Shown: positions 25,829-38,459 of the stretch, piece after piece
Position numbering within the stretch: the stretch's first letter is position 1
Layout: each line of letters starts with the position of its first letter
Assembly: GCF_036320965.1 (NCBI RefSeq)
Contig: NC_092289.1
Location: 18,972,778-19,036,777, forward strand
Source of the DNA: Panulirus ornatus
Lineage: Eukaryota; Arthropoda; Malacostraca; Decapoda; Palinuridae
Reading direction: 5' to 3'
DNA: 64,000 nucleotides
Program-made: the position numbers and the translations under genes
The notes under the pieces: generated by a model
Told to the model about the DNA's origin: nothing
Databases searched by the model: none
The model's input: the letters and a program-made list of their open reading frames with translations, nothing else

Positions 25829-26235
25829 GTACACGTTTTGATGGGTACAAGTCGATTGTGGTGAAGGACAGTGGTCTGGTAGGGTAAGGGACGTCGTGGA
25901 ATAGGGGTTGGTGTAAGCTCTCGGTGACGAAGACGCGTCAGCAGTTTACTGCCAACCTGCCTCTTGAGCTGCCAGTGTTGTTGGTCGCAGAGATGCTGGT
26001 CACAGTGAGATGAGGAGGCTCTGTAGCTACGTGGTATGAGATAGGCCAAGGATGATGATTCTACGTGCTCTTTTCAACACTTTCTAGCATTCCAACTTGT
26101 CCTTCAGTGTGGCTGCGTTGAGATATATGGGTACATGAATAGATAACGGTCTATTGGATTTAGTCAGACGTTCGGATGAAAATACACAGCTAGAGTTATT
26201 ACAGACGTTGGAGAACTGGGTTTGAAGTGTCCATG
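25010..26235. other. intergenic with microsatellites
   Basis: No gene recognised. A GT tract (25145-25198) and an AT tract (25760-25826) are present. C-rich sequence at 25330-25700 is open on both strands but shows no domain. Confidence 0.5.
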
Positions 26236-26814
26236 TATGTGTGTGTGTATGTGTATGTGTGTGTGTGTGTAACCACTGGTCGTTTTTACAAGCAGGTCAG
26301 TCATGCCCTGGTAGGCGCAGGATCTTTCGCAACTGGAAATCTGACAAATGCCCTCAGGGTCCACCGATAAAGGGAGTAATGAAAATTAGACACTAGGAAG
26401 AAGGTCATGCAACTCGAGGATTTCCCCCACTCTGCTTCCTCAGAGATGAGGAGTTGCCAATGTTTCGATCACAGGCGGTTCTGATGGTGGCTTGCCTGTT
26501 GTCGGAGGCGAAGGAGATGGTTTTTCCCTCAAGGGTTCGTGTGGTGGGTGATGAGAGGGTGAGGTTGTGTTGGGGTTGAGCTGGGGTGTAGCCCATTGTT
26601 CACATGGTGGATGTTGGGGTATTTTCTTTTTCTTTATGATGGGTGAGGTGGATTGCCTTGGATATGGATTGCAGGAGTGTGGGTGCTAGAATGTTGAACC
26701 CAGGGGATGGGTTGGAGATGTTGACTTGGATGGATGAGACGTCCAGGAGATGGGTTGGAGATGTTGAATTTGATGGATGAGACGTCCAGGAGATGGGTTG
26801 GTAGACAATGGATG

Positions 26815-26842
26815 ATGATAATGATGATGGTGATGATGACGG

Positions 26843-26876
<34 letters not shown>

Positions 26877-26880
26877 AATG
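26815..26880. repeat. GAT-type trinucleotide tract (block copy A)
   Basis: GATGATGAT-rich tract, repeated at about 30500-30562 and expanded and rearranged at about 34853-34950. Confidence 0.9.
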
Positions 26881-27127
26881 TGTCGTTACGACTGGTGTGA
26901 TGGTATATAATGGAGATGAATCTGTTGTAGCTGGATGCTTGGGGTGTTGTGATGGGCTATCTTATTTGCGGTTTTGGGCTGGGGGAGTGGAGAGAGTGCG
27001 AGGGGTGATAAGTAAATTCTACATTGACAGATGGTTGGATAATGATAGAGATGTCGATTTCTTCTTGACCCAAGAAATACGAGAATATAGCAAGAATCTT
27101 CGTCTAGATGCCAATGCAGCATATGCC

Positions 27128-27132
<5 letters not shown>

Positions 27133-27211
<79 letters not shown>
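27133..27211. repeat. (CT)n microsatellite (block copy A)
   Basis: Near-equal tracts at 30816-30894 (copy B) and a shorter one at 35204-35259 (copy C). The close length match of A and B fits a recent duplication. Confidence 0.95.
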
Positions 27212-27213
<2 letters not shown>

Positions 27214-27669
27214 GAAGAGACAACACAACATTGCCTATTTCTGTGAAGTCGTTTAAAGCGCAGACCAGCAACATATTATCAAAATCTCCCATTTTTTTTT
27301 TTTTGCCATCTTTTGTCTCAAATCCCCAAAACAATGACTCTCTCAGAAAGTGGATCCTAAAGTGACTATAAACCTGTCTGAAACATGAGCACAATTTTGC
27401 GAGGAGCTTCTCACTTCAAAGAGTCGTCATTCCTTTGCTACTTATTGCAGCGCAGCCCTGTTACAGGCCTCTTTGTGTAATACATCTAAAGATCTATCTG
27501 TGTGTGTGTGTGTGTGTGGTTTTTCCAAATGTCAGCCTATTTTTTTTTTTTTACCAATGAGAAGAATTCCTTTTTTTTTTTAGTCAAACCTGCCGTGACT
27601 TTCAAAAGTCAGTTTAATAAACTTCTCCAGCAGACATTTTGTTTTTTCCCTCAGGCCTTAGGTGTATTG

Positions 27670-27750
27670 TATATATATTGTGGATCATGGGAAGCGTTAC
27701 CACATCCTTACACAGTCATCTGACCGTCACAGTTGCTGAGACAAATCCAG
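27670..27750 (+). promoter_or_regulatory. D5 promoter and exon 1
   Basis: GCCTTAGGTGTATTGTATAT leads into the TATA; the leader ends CAGTTGCTGAGACAAATCCAG at 27750, with donor GTAAAT. The CAGTTGCTGAGAC leader is shared with D8. A GGGAAA (minus strand) just upstream could be a Rel/NF-kappaB half-site, but this is weak. Confidence 0.62.
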
Positions 27751-27900
27751 GTAAATATTCCCACACTCCAGAGAACCTCCCATCATCTAGAATATTTACG
27801 CACAGTTCACGTGTTGTGAATATCTTTAGATACAGCATCTTGCGCTTAAGTTACCTACTGACTGTATGATGTGTCTCTCTTCTCTCAACAGGTTTGAAAC

Positions 27901-28657
27901 ATGATGAAGACCAAGACAATTGTGCTTCTGCTGGTGGTGGTTTTGGTGGCGGCCACCGTAGTGCAAGGTGAGTGACCTTAGTACATACGTGGTCACCTTA
28001 GTGCACGGTGAGTGGCCACAGTACATACATGGTGACCTTAGTGCACGTAAATGGCCACAGTACATACATGGTGACATTAGTGCACGGCGAGTGGCCACAG
28101 TGCATACATGGTCACCTTAGTGCACGGTGAGTGGCCACAGTGCATACATGGTCACCTTAGTGCACGGTGAGTGGCCACAGTACATACATGGCCACCTTCT
28201 TGCACGGTGAGTGGCCACAGTACATACATGGCCACCTTCTTGCACGGTGAGTGGCCTTAGTACATACATGGTGATTGATTACTACAAGGTAACCATAGAT
28301 GATGGTCAGTGCACCTTAATGCTAGGAATTCCATCTGTAGAGCAACTGTGTTCTTCCCCGACCCTCCTCTCTGTCCACAGGTAAGGTGGCAGGATGTCAC
28401 AGTAGCCAGGATTGACCCCCTCTCCCTTCCTTTTATCGCAATACAGGATTAACATTGACAGTGAGGCCATTCTCTTGTTTGTATCTAACCATGATCCTCC
28501 CTTCTCCTCCACAGCTGGGGGTTACGTCCCTGTTGTCCCCTGCGAAAACAGATATGGAGTGTGTATTCACACCGCAAACCCATGCATTAAATTCGACTAC
28601 TCGTACCATTGCGCCGTACCTGGCACAGCTTGCTGCGTCAAGAGACATTATGGATAG
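27901..28657 (+). CDS. D5, beta-defensin-like secreted peptide
   Basis: Exons 27901-27967 and 28515-28657 give 69 residues. The signal peptide starts MMKTKTIVLLLVVVLVAATV. The mature exon follows CTTCTCCTCCACAG and encodes AGGYVPVVPCENRYGVCIHT onward to CCVKRHYG, with spacing C-x6-C-x6-C-x8-C-x6-CC and net charge about +2. The protein appears identical to D6. The 3' flank (ACTTGCCACATGAAGACGTC) is shared with D6, D7 and inverted D9. No canonical AATAAA was found nearby. Confidence 0.9.
27968..28280 (+). repeat. 40-bp splice-donor minisatellite, D5 intron 2
   Basis: Seven to eight units from the donor onward. One junction has GTAAATGG and another GCGAGTGG in place of GTGAGTGG, and two late units have CCACCTTCTTGCACG. 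Confidence 0.92.
28370..28410 (+). repeat. single 77-bp-family junction, D5 intron 2
   Basis: CTCTCTGTCCACAG|GTAAGG with GTGGCAGGATGTCACAGTAG following; a shortened single copy (junction at 28381). The same unit is at about 32048 (D6) and 37448 (D7). Confidence 0.85.
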
Positions 28658-29399
28658 AGACGAGGATCACTCATCCCGAAGTGGAGTATGACTTGCCACA
28701 TGAAGACGTCTGCCGCTGCCAGTGTTCCCTGGTGGAGATGAGTGGAACGAAGCCAGTGAATTCTCCTCCTCTCTCTCTCCCTGGGGTTCATCACTTGACC
28801 ATCTCGATTGATCTGATCTTTCATGTCTAAGCGAAGCTTTCATTTTTTTTTTAATCCTTTTGATTCTATTGGTATTCTATACACGATCTTATGAATATCT
28901 AATGTGTATACAGGCACAATCTACTTTCCATATGCCAGTCAATGTTAGCAATGATCATTGTAAAAGTTTGTTTAGCATATGGAGATTTGTTAGTGTTTGT
29001 ATATCCTCATGTTGAAATATGTTGCTGTGAACTACTACATGTAGAAGTTTCCTGTGCTTCATATGTTTTTGCTCAGTGCTTCTAAGTAAAATTGAACCTA
29101 AATGAACGTATCGTTTTACTAAACATTACATATTTGTATATTCAGGGTAATGACAACCATCACCATAGAATTCTTTTTGGGAGTTTAGGAATTATTGCAG
29201 TCATGAAAATCATTTTGTTCTTATTTTGTTCGTCCTTCTAAGATACGTGTTTTTTCCCCTGTTGTAAGATGACAAAAAATAAGGAGGAAGAGAGGGAGAG
29301 AGACAGAGAAGGAGAGAGAAAGAAAGATGATTACTACTCTATTCCTTTACGACCATCATACATATGTATCCTTCGTAATATAGAAATGACATTTGTCTC

Positions 29400-29925
29400 A
29401 AGGTTTTATTTAAACACGACAGTACAATGATATTATTAATTATACAAAAAACAATCTGAGGAAACCATTATATTATCATTTCTACAAACTTCAGGGCTGC
29501 CCTCACAGTCAGTACAAGGGAAAGTGAGGGGAAATCCCTTGATGTCCCGAAGTTCCTTTATAATAATAACTCCCAAAGACGCAACCTTTCCCGACTCACT
29601 TGGGCCCGTCCCCCTCATCCCCCACAAACTGCAAACTCGTCCTTCTCTGCAGGGCCCTCCCTTTTCTACCTCCCTCAACAACCCATTTTTTAAACAAATC
29701 AAATAACCACAGTGACTGACACAAACCCCCGCCGGAGAAACCAAACCTTCTCTTGTAAACATTCCCCTTTTCTTCCCCCTTTTGCACACACACCCTACTA
29801 AAAACCCTTTATGAAAACTTTTCCCAAAGCTTCTAACAACCCTTTTTTTTTTTGCACACAGTAAAATTCTTATGAAACCCCCTTTCCCCGAGGGATCTCT
29901 GTCCCGCCCATCATATGCCTCCTTC
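29400..29925 (-). mobile_element. degraded LINE reverse-transcriptase fragment (block copy A)
   Basis: On the minus strand fragments read LKEAYDGRDRDPSGKGG, then CVSHCGYLICLKNGLLREVE and VCSLWGMRG, corresponding to reverse-transcriptase motif A and C neighbourhoods with frameshifts. Homopolymer expansions relative to copy B (AAAAA, CCCC) are numerous and look like sequencing errors or decay. Confidence 0.7.
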
Positions 29926-30531
29926 AATGTGTGTGTGTATGTGTATGTGTGTGTGTGTGTAACCACTGGTCGTTTTTACAAGCAGGTCAGTCATGCCCTG
30001 GTAGGCGCAGGATCTTTCGCAACTGGAAATCTGACAAATGCCCTCAGGGTCCACCGATAAAGGGAGTAATGAAAATTAGACACTAGGAAGAAGGTCATGC
30101 AACTCGAGGATTTCCCCACTCTGCTTCCTCAGAGATGAGGAGTTGCCAATGTTTCGATCACAGGCGGTTCTGATGGTGGCTTGCCTGTTGTCGGAGGCGA
30201 AGGAGATGGTTTTTCCCTCAAGGGTTCGTGTGGTGGGTGATGAGAGGGTGAGGTTGTGTTGGGGTTGAGCTGGGGTGTAGCCCATTGTTCACATGGTGGA
30301 TGTTGGGGTATTTTCTTTTTCTTTATGATGGGTGAGGTGGATTGCCTTGGATATGGATTGCAGGAGTGTGGGTGCTAGAATGTTGAACCCAGGGGATGGG
30401 TTGGAGATGTTGACTTGGATGGATGAGACGTCCAGGAGATGGGTTGGAGATGTTGAATTTGATGGATGAGACGTCCAGGAGATGGGTTGGTAGACAATGG
30501 ATGATGATAATGATGATGGTGATGATGACGG

Positions 30532-30562
<31 letters not shown>

Positions 30563-30810
30563 AATGTGTCGTTACGACTGGTGTGATGGTATATAATGGA
30601 GATGAATCTGTTGTAGCTGGCTTGGGGTGTTGTGATGGGCTATCTTATTTGCGGTTTTGGGCTGGGGGAGTGGAGAGAGTGCGAGGGGTGATAAGTAAAT
30701 TCTACATTGACAGATGGTTGGATAATGATAGAGATGTCGATTTCTTCTTGACCCAAGAAATACGAGAATATAGCAAGAATCTTCGTCTAGATGCCAATGC
30801 AGCATATGCC

Positions 30811-30896
<86 letters not shown>

Positions 30897-31182
30897 GAAG
30901 AGACAACACAACATTGCCTATTTCTGTGAAGTCGTTTAAAGCGCAGACCAGCAACATATTATCAAAATCTCCCATTTTTTTTTTTTTTTGCCATCTTTTG
31001 TCTCAAATCCCCAAAACAATGACTCTCTCAGAAAGTGGATCCTAAAGTGACTATAAACCTGGTTGAAACATGAGCACAATTTTGCGAGGAGCTTCTCACT
31101 TCAATGGGTCGTCATTCCTTTGCTACTTATTGCAGCGCAGCCCTGTTACAGGCCTCTTTGTGTAATACATCTAAAGATCTAT

Positions 31183-31184
<2 letters not shown>

Positions 31185-31261
<77 letters not shown>
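31185..31261. repeat. (GT)n microsatellite upstream of D6
   Basis: About 37 units; the matching tract is only about 10 units before D5 (27498-27518) and about 25 before D7 (36009-36059), so it varies between block copies. Confidence 0.95.
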
Positions 31262-31263
<2 letters not shown>

Positions 31264-31404
31264 TCTGGTATTTCCAAATGTCAGCCTATTTTTTTTTTTT
31301 ACCAATGAGAAGAATTCCTTTTTTTTTTAGTCAAACCTGCCGTGACTTTCAAAAGTCAGTTTAATAAACTTCTCCAGCAGACATTCTGTTGTTTCCCTCA
31401 GGCC

Positions 31405-31497
31405 TTAGGTGTATTGTATATATATTGTGGATCATGGGAAGCGTTACCACATCCTTACACAGTCATCTGACCGTCACAGTTGCTGAGACAAATCCAG
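31405..31497 (+). promoter_or_regulatory. D6 promoter and exon 1
   Basis: Almost identical to D5: GGCCTTAGGTGTATTGTATA, a TATA around 31417-31426, leader ending ACAAATCCAG at 31497, donor GTAAAT. Confidence 0.62.
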
Positions 31498-31647
31498 GTA
31501 AATATTCCCACACTCCAGAGAACCTCCCATCATCTAGAATATTTATGCACAGTTCACGTATTGTGAATATCTTTAGATACAGCATGTTGCCCTTACGTTA
31601 TCTACTGACTGTATGATGTGTCTCTCTTCTCTCAACAGGTTTGAAAC

Positions 31648-32324
31648 ATGATGAAGACCAAGACAATTGTGCTTCTGCTGGTGGTGGTTTTGGTGGCGGC
31701 CACCGTAGTGCAAGGTGAGTGACCTTAGTACATACGTGGTGACCTTAGTGCACGGTGAGTGGCCACAGTACATACATGGTGACCTTAGTGCACGTAAATG
31801 GCCACAGTACATACATGGTGACATTAGTGCACGGCGAGTGGCCACAGTGCATACATGGTCACCTTAGTGCACGGTGAGTGGCCACAGTACATACATGGCC
31901 ACCTTCGTGCACGGTGAGTGGCCTTAGTACATACATGATGATTGATTACTACAAGGTAACCATAGATGATGGTCAGTGCACCTTAATGCTAGGAATTCCA
32001 TCTGTAGAGCAACTGTGTTCTTCCCCGACCCTCCTCTCTGTCCACAGGTAAGGTGGCAGGATGTCACAGTAGCCAGGATTGACCCCTTCTCCCTTCCTTT
32101 TACCGCAATACAGGATTAACATTGACAGTGAGGCCATTCTCTTGTTTGTATCTAACCACGATCCTCTCTTCTCCTCCACAGCTGGGGGTTACGTCCCTGT
32201 TGTCCCCTGCGAAAACAGATATGGAGTGTGTATTCACACCGCAAACCCATGCATTAAATTCGACTACTCGTACCATTGCGCCGTACCTGGCACAGCTTGC
32301 TGCGTCAAGAGACATTATGGATAG
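31648..32324 (+). CDS. D6, beta-defensin-like secreted peptide, same protein as D5
   Basis: Exons 31648-31714 and 32182-32324 give 69 residues with the same translation as D5 in both exons. The intron array is shorter than in D5 by about two 40-bp units, and flanks differ by scattered substitutions. Two source genes for one peptide would raise dose, but recent duplication alone explains it. Confidence 0.9.
31715..31948 (+). repeat. 40-bp splice-donor minisatellite, D6 intron 2
   Basis: About five to six units with the same variant order as D5 but fewer late units. Confidence 0.92.
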
Positions 32325-33059
32325 AGACGAGGATCACTCATCCCGAAGTGGAGTATGACTTGCCACATGAAGACGTCTGCCGCTGCCAGTGTTCCCTGGT
32401 GGAGATGAGTGGAACGAAGCCAGTGAATTCTCCTCCTCTCTCTCTCCCTGGGGTTCATCACTTGACCATCTCGATTGATCTGATCTTTCATGTCTAAGCG
32501 AAGCTTTCATTTTTTTTATCCTTTTGATTCTATTGGTATTCTATACACGATCTTATGAATATCTAAGGTGTATACAGGCAAAATCTACTTTCCATATGCC
32601 AGTCAATGTTAGCAATGATCATTGTAAAAGTTTGTTTAGCATATGGAGATTTGTTAGTGTTTGTATATCCTCATGTTGAAATATGTTGCTGTGAACTACT
32701 ACATGTAGAAGTTTCCTGTGCTTCATATGTTTTTGCTCAGTGCTTCTAAGTAAAATTGAACCTAAATGAACGTATTGTTTTACTAAACATTACATATTTG
32801 TATATTCAGCGTAATGACAACCATCACCAAAGAATTCTTTTTGGGAGTTTAGGAACTATTGCAGTCATGAGAATCATTTTGATCTTATTTTGTTCGTCCT
32901 TCTAAGATACGTGTTTTTCCACTGTTGTAAGATGACAAACATAAGGAGGAAGAGAGGGAGAGAGACAGAGACAGAGAGAGAAAGAAAGATGATTACTATC
33001 TCTATTCCTTTGACGACCATCATACATATGTATCCTTCGTCAATATAGAAATGACATTT

Positions 33060-33740
33060 GTCTCATGGTTATATTTAGAACACTGACAGTACAATGATAT
33101 ATATGTAATTATACAAAGACAATCTGAGGAGCCATTATATTATCATTTCTACAGCTTCAGGTCTGCGTCACAGTCAGTAGCAGGGAAGTGAGGGACTCCC
33201 TTGATGTCAGAAGTTCCTTTATAATAATGAACTCCAATGACGCAGCCTCCTGACTCACTTGCCAGTCCCTCTCATCCCCCACAAACTGCATACTCGTCCT
33301 TCTCTGCAGGACCCTCTTATCTACCTCCCTCAACAACCCATTCATAAACAAATCAAATAACCACAGTGACATGACACACCCCTGCCGGAGACCAGCCTTC
33401 TCTTGTAATCATTCACATCTCTTCCTTCTAGCACACACACCCTACTAAACCCTTGATGAAAACTTTTCAATGCTTCTAACAGCTTTCTTCGCACACAGTA
33501 TATTCTTATGACCTTCCGCGAGGCATCTCTGTCAGCCTATCATATGCCTCCTTCAAATCAATAAATGCCACATACAAGTCTACCCGTTTCTCTAAACATT
33601 TTATGTACACATTCTTCAAAACAAACACTTGATCCACCCATCCTTTACCATTCCTAAAACCACACTGCTCCTTACCAATCTGATTCTCTGTATATGCCTT
33701 TCAACTTCACAGTCATCACTCTCACATACAGGTACATACT
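33060..33740 (-). mobile_element. LINE reverse-transcriptase fragment (block copy B)
   Basis: Better preserved than copy A. On the minus strand the order is GFRNGKGWVDQVFVLKN, VDLYVAFIDLKEAYDR (motif A, with a break), then a GCVMSLWLFDLFMNGLLREV region and MQFVGDE in place of the catalytic FADD-type motif. It is a truncated, inactive copy. Confidence 0.8.
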
Positions 33741-33744
33741 ATAT

Positions 33745-34220
33745 TACTATTATCATCATAATTACCTTTATAAGTCAGGTCAAGAAAATTTTAAAGACTT
33801 CAAATTAATCAATTCATTATCTCATACACTTCTAAAATTTAAGGTTATTTTTTCTTATAAATCATTACCTTTATAAGCCAGGTCAAGAAATTCTAAAGAC
33901 TTCAAATTAATCTATTCATTATCCCATACCTTTCTAAAACCTAGAGGAATTTTTCCTTACATATCATTAGTGTAATCTGTTGGTATTGGATGATAATATT
34001 TTCCAAGGAAGATAAATGTTTAAACTAGGTTTACTAACACAGACACAACACACCAAGGATAATTCAACATGCTCTTTTCTATACTTTCTATTATTCCTTC
34101 TGTGTGGCTGCGTTTAAATAAATGAGTACATAAATGAACAAATAACGGTCTATTGGATTTAGGCAGACGTGCGGATGAAAATACAAAGCTGAAGTTATTA
34201 CAAGATGTAGAAAACTGGGA
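33745..34220. other. AT-rich tail of block copy B
   Basis: No gene seen. Two diverged copies of TATAAG(T/C)CAGGTCAAGAA sequence (about 33770 and 33872) form a roughly 102-bp tandem repeat. Confidence 0.55.
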
Positions 34221-34224
34221 TTGA

Positions 34225-34225
<1 letters not shown>

Positions 34226-34310
<85 letters not shown>

Positions 34311-34314
34311 TCTA

Positions 34315-34362
<48 letters not shown>
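34226..34362. repeat. (GT)n compound microsatellite at start of block copy C
   Basis: Two long GT tracts separated by TTTGTCTATGTATA. Confidence 0.95.
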
Positions 34363-34365
<3 letters not shown>

Positions 34366-35201
34366 CTACTGGTCGTTTTTACAAGCAGGTCAGTCATGCC
34401 CTGGTAGGCGCAGGATCTTTCGCAACTGGGAATATGAGAAATATCCTCAGGGGCCTTCGATAACAGTAATAAAAATTAGACAATAGGAAGAAGGTCATGC
34501 AACTCGAGGATTTCCCCCGCTCTGCTTCCTCAGAGATGAGGAGTTGCCAATGTTTCGATCACAGGCGGTTCTGATGGTGGCTTGCCTGTTGTCGGAGGCG
34601 AAGGAGATGGTTTTTCCCTCAAGGGTTCGTGTGGTGGGTGATGAGAGGGTGAGGTTGTGTTGGGGTTGAGCTGGGGTGTAGCCCATTGTTCACATGTTGG
34701 ATGTTGGGGTATTTTCTTTTTCTTTATGATGGGTGAGGTGGATTGCCTTGGATATGGATTGCAGGAGTGTGGGTGCTAGAATGTTGAACCCAGGTGTTGT
34801 GTTGGAGATGTTGACTTGGATGGATGAGACGCCCAGGAGATGGGTTGGTAGACAATGGATGATAATGATGATGATGATGACGGTGATGATGATGATGATG
34901 ACGATGATGATAATGATGATGATGATGATGACGGTGATGATGATGATAATGTGTCGTTACGACTGGTGTGATGGTATATAATGGAGATGAATCTGTTGTA
35001 GCTGGATGCTTGGGGTGTTGTGATGGGCTATCTTATTTGCGGTTTTGGGCTGGGGGAGTGGAGAGAGTGCGAGGGGTAATAGAAAATTCTACATTGACAG
35101 ATGGTTGGATAATGATAGAGATGTCGATTTCTTCTTGACCCAAGAAATACGAGAATATAGCAAGAATCTTCGTCTAGATGCCAATGCAACATATGCTAAG
35201 A

Positions 35202-35261
<60 letters not shown>

Positions 35262-35498
35262 CTGAAGAGACAACACAACATTACCTATTTCTGTGAAGCC
35301 GTTTAAAGTGCAGACCAGCAACATATTATCAAAATCTTCCATTTTTCTTGGCGATCTTTTGTCTCAAATCCGCAAAACAACGACTCTCTCATAAAGTGGA
35401 TCCTAATGTGACTATGGGCCTGTATGATTAGCTGGTGCTCAGGCGGGGAAGTAAGTAGCTGGTAACCAGGGGATGAATGCTAGCATTGGCAATAAGAC

Positions 35499-35505
35499 AC
35501 ACACA

Positions 35506-35602
<97 letters not shown>

Positions 35603-35759
35603 CTAACATTTAGCATAAACAGAAAACAAGATAATGGCAACAAAAAATGCCTGCGTTAACTGTTGTAATGTTTATAATTCCTATGTTATAGGGAGAGTGC
35701 TTTATGATGTCCCCGTCTTTTAACTTTATACATATTAGCTCTAATATATGTGTGTGTGT

Positions 35760-35830
<71 letters not shown>

Positions 35831-36006
35831 CGGACTGCCTGTGTCATGAGGCTATAACGAGAGTTAGAAGTCGATTCCGGCAACTGGTCGAAACATGAGC
35901 ACAATTTTGCGAAGAGCTTCTTACTTCAATGGGTCGTCATTCCTTTGCTACTTATTGCAGCGCAGCCCTGTTACAGGCCTCTTTGTGTAATACATCTAAA
36001 GATCTA

Positions 36007-36059
<53 letters not shown>
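35499..36059. repeat. CA/GT microsatellite cluster specific to block copy C
   Basis: A CA tract at 35499-35600 and GT tracts at 35751-35827 and 36009-36059. The first two lie in sequence absent from copies A and B, so this part of the block is an insertion of about 0.47 kb. Confidence 0.85.
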
Positions 36060-36060
<1 letters not shown>

Positions 36061-36194
36061 TGGTTTTTCCAAACGTCAACCTATTTTTTTACCAATGAGA
36101 AGAATTCCTTTTTTTTAGTCAAACCTGCCGTGACTTTCAAAAGTCAGTTTAATAAACTTCTCCAGCAGACATTCTGTTGTTTCCCTCAGGCCTT

Positions 36195-36285
36195 AGGTGT
36201 ATTGTATATATATTGTGGATCATGGGAAGCGTTACCACATCCTTACACAGTCATCTGACCGTCACAGTTGCTGAGACAAATCCAG
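36195..36285 (+). promoter_or_regulatory. D7 promoter and exon 1
   Basis: GGCCTTAGGTGTATTGTATA and a TATA around 36203-36212; leader ends TCCAG at 36285, donor GTAAAT. The following intron 1 has a 0.6-kb insertion relative to D5 and D6, including a CA tract at about 36420-36466. Confidence 0.6.
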
Positions 36286-36423
36286 GTAAATATTCCCACA
36301 CTTCAGAGAACCTCCCATGATCTTCAATACATGGAATAGCAATATCTTTTTTATATGTCTTATAGTTTTATGTGTCTATATTTCTGTAGCCTCTCTGAAA
36401 GCACAGAGGGATAAAGACACACA

Positions 36424-36469
<46 letters not shown>

Positions 36470-37048
36470 GTCTAATCAAGAAGACGAAGAACGCTTTAAT
36501 TGACTTAGCGTATAACACCACCGCTTAACTAGCTTCGCGTATAACGCCAGTGCAACTAATGAACATCGCGAGTTCAAATCTTTTGCGTGCGACGTTTCAA
36601 TTCTAGGAGGTGCGACGGTGTGATCCTCCAGTGTACGTCGATAAAAATCTATGAGTACAACTGCACGATGTTTAAACAACCTCTGAACGTGACCTTTAAT
36701 TGGCCATCATCCCTAAACATCGTATCGTCGTGGTCAAGATATCAAGAAATTCCCAGGCCCTGTATAATACAAGTTTTAAGCACTCGTTTAAGATTTAACG
36801 GTCATATGAAGAGAAAATCTTCTCTTTCCTCAAAAGAATATTGAGTGACTGACGTATTATCTTATTTTGGAAGGATGCAATGTGGGGTTTTCTCTAACCA
36901 GGAGTTCAACTTGGACTACAAGAGAAATGTCGAGTTTGGCTCCTTATGCACAGTTCACGTATTGTGAATATCTTTAGATACAGCATCTTGCTCTTAAGTT
37001 ACCTACTGACTGTATGATGTGTCTCTCTTCTCTCAACAGGTTTGAAAC

Positions 37049-37728
37049 ATGATGAAGACCAAGACAATTGTGCTTCTGCTGGTGGTGGTTTTGGTGGCGG
37101 CCACCGTAGTGCAAGGTGAGTGACCTTAGTACATACGTGGTGACCTTAGTGCACGTAAATGGCCACAGTACATACATGGTGACATTAGTGCACGTAAATG
37201 GCCACAGTACATACATGGTGACATTAGTGCACGGCGAGTGGCCACAGTGCATACATGGTCACCTTAGTGCACGGTGAGTGGCCACAGTACATACATGGCC
37301 ACCTTCTTGCACGGTGAGTGGCCTTAGTACATACATGATGATTGATTACTACAAGGTAACCATAGATGATGGTCAGTGCACCTTAATGCTAGGAATTCCA
37401 TCTGTAGAGCAACTGTGTTCTTCCCCGACCCTCCTCTCTGTCCACAGGTAAGGTGGCAGGATGTCACAGTAGCCAGGATTGACCCCCCTCTCCCTTCCTT
37501 TTATCGCAATACAGGATTAACATTGACAGTGAGGCCATTCTCTTGTTTGTATCTAACCACGATCCTCTCTTCTCCTCCACAGCTGGGGGTTACGTCCCTA
37601 CTAGAGACTGCTTAAAGAATAGAGGAGCGTGTATCCATCCCACACACCCATGCAATAAGGTTGATTATTCTCTCACTTGCACCTTACCTGGCACAGTCTG
37701 CTGCGTCAACAAATATGGTCATTATTGA
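37049..37728 (+). CDS. D7, beta-defensin-like secreted peptide, diverged mature exon
   Basis: Exons 37049-37115 and 37583-37728 give 70 residues. The signal exon matches D5/D6. The mature part, AGGYVPTRDCLKNRGACIHP onward to CCVNKYGHY, has the same spacing as D5 (C-x6-C-x6-C-x8-C-x6-CC) but about half its residues differ, giving net charge about +3. Intron and 3' flank stay nearly the same as D5/D6, so change is concentrated in the peptide between the AGGYVP start and the PGT.CCV core. Confidence 0.9.
37116..37348 (+). repeat. 40-bp splice-donor minisatellite, D7 intron 2
   Basis: About five to six units; two successive junctions carry GTAAATGGCC instead of GTGAGTGGCC. Confidence 0.92.
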
Positions 37729-38459
37729 CGAGGGTCACTCATCCCGAAGTGGAGTATGACTTGCCACATGAAGACGTCTGCCGCTGCCAGTGTTCCCTGG
37801 TGGAGATGAGTGGAACGAAGCCAGTGAATTCTCCTCCTCTCTCTCTCCCTGGGGTTCGGCACTTGACCATCTCGATTGATCTGATCTTTCATGTCTACGC
37901 GAAGCTTTCATTTTTTTTTTATCCTTTTGATTCTATTGGTATTCTATACACGATGTTATGAATATCTAAGGTGTATACAGGCACAATCTACTTTCCATAT
38001 GCCAGTCAATGTTAGCAATGATCATTGTAAAAGTATGTTTAGCATATGGAGATGTGTTAGTGTTTGTATATCCTCATGTTGAAATATGTTGCTGTGAACT
38101 ACTACATGTAGAAGTTTCCTGTGCTTCATATGTTTCTGCTCAGTGCTTCTAAGTAAAATTGAACCTAAATGAACGTATCGTTTTCCTAAACATTTCATAG
38201 TTGTACATTCAGCGTAAGGACACTGTAGAATTCTTTTGGGAATTTAGGAACTATTACAGTCATGAAAATCATTTTGTTCTTACTGTGCTCGTCCTTCTAA
38301 GGTACATGTTTGACCATTGTTGTAAGATGACAAACATGAGGAGGAAGAGAGGGAGAGAGACAGAGACAGAGAGAGAGAGAAAGATCATTTCTGTCTCTAT
38401 TCCTTTGACGACCATCATACATATGTATCCTTCGTCAATATAGAAATGCCATTTGTCTT

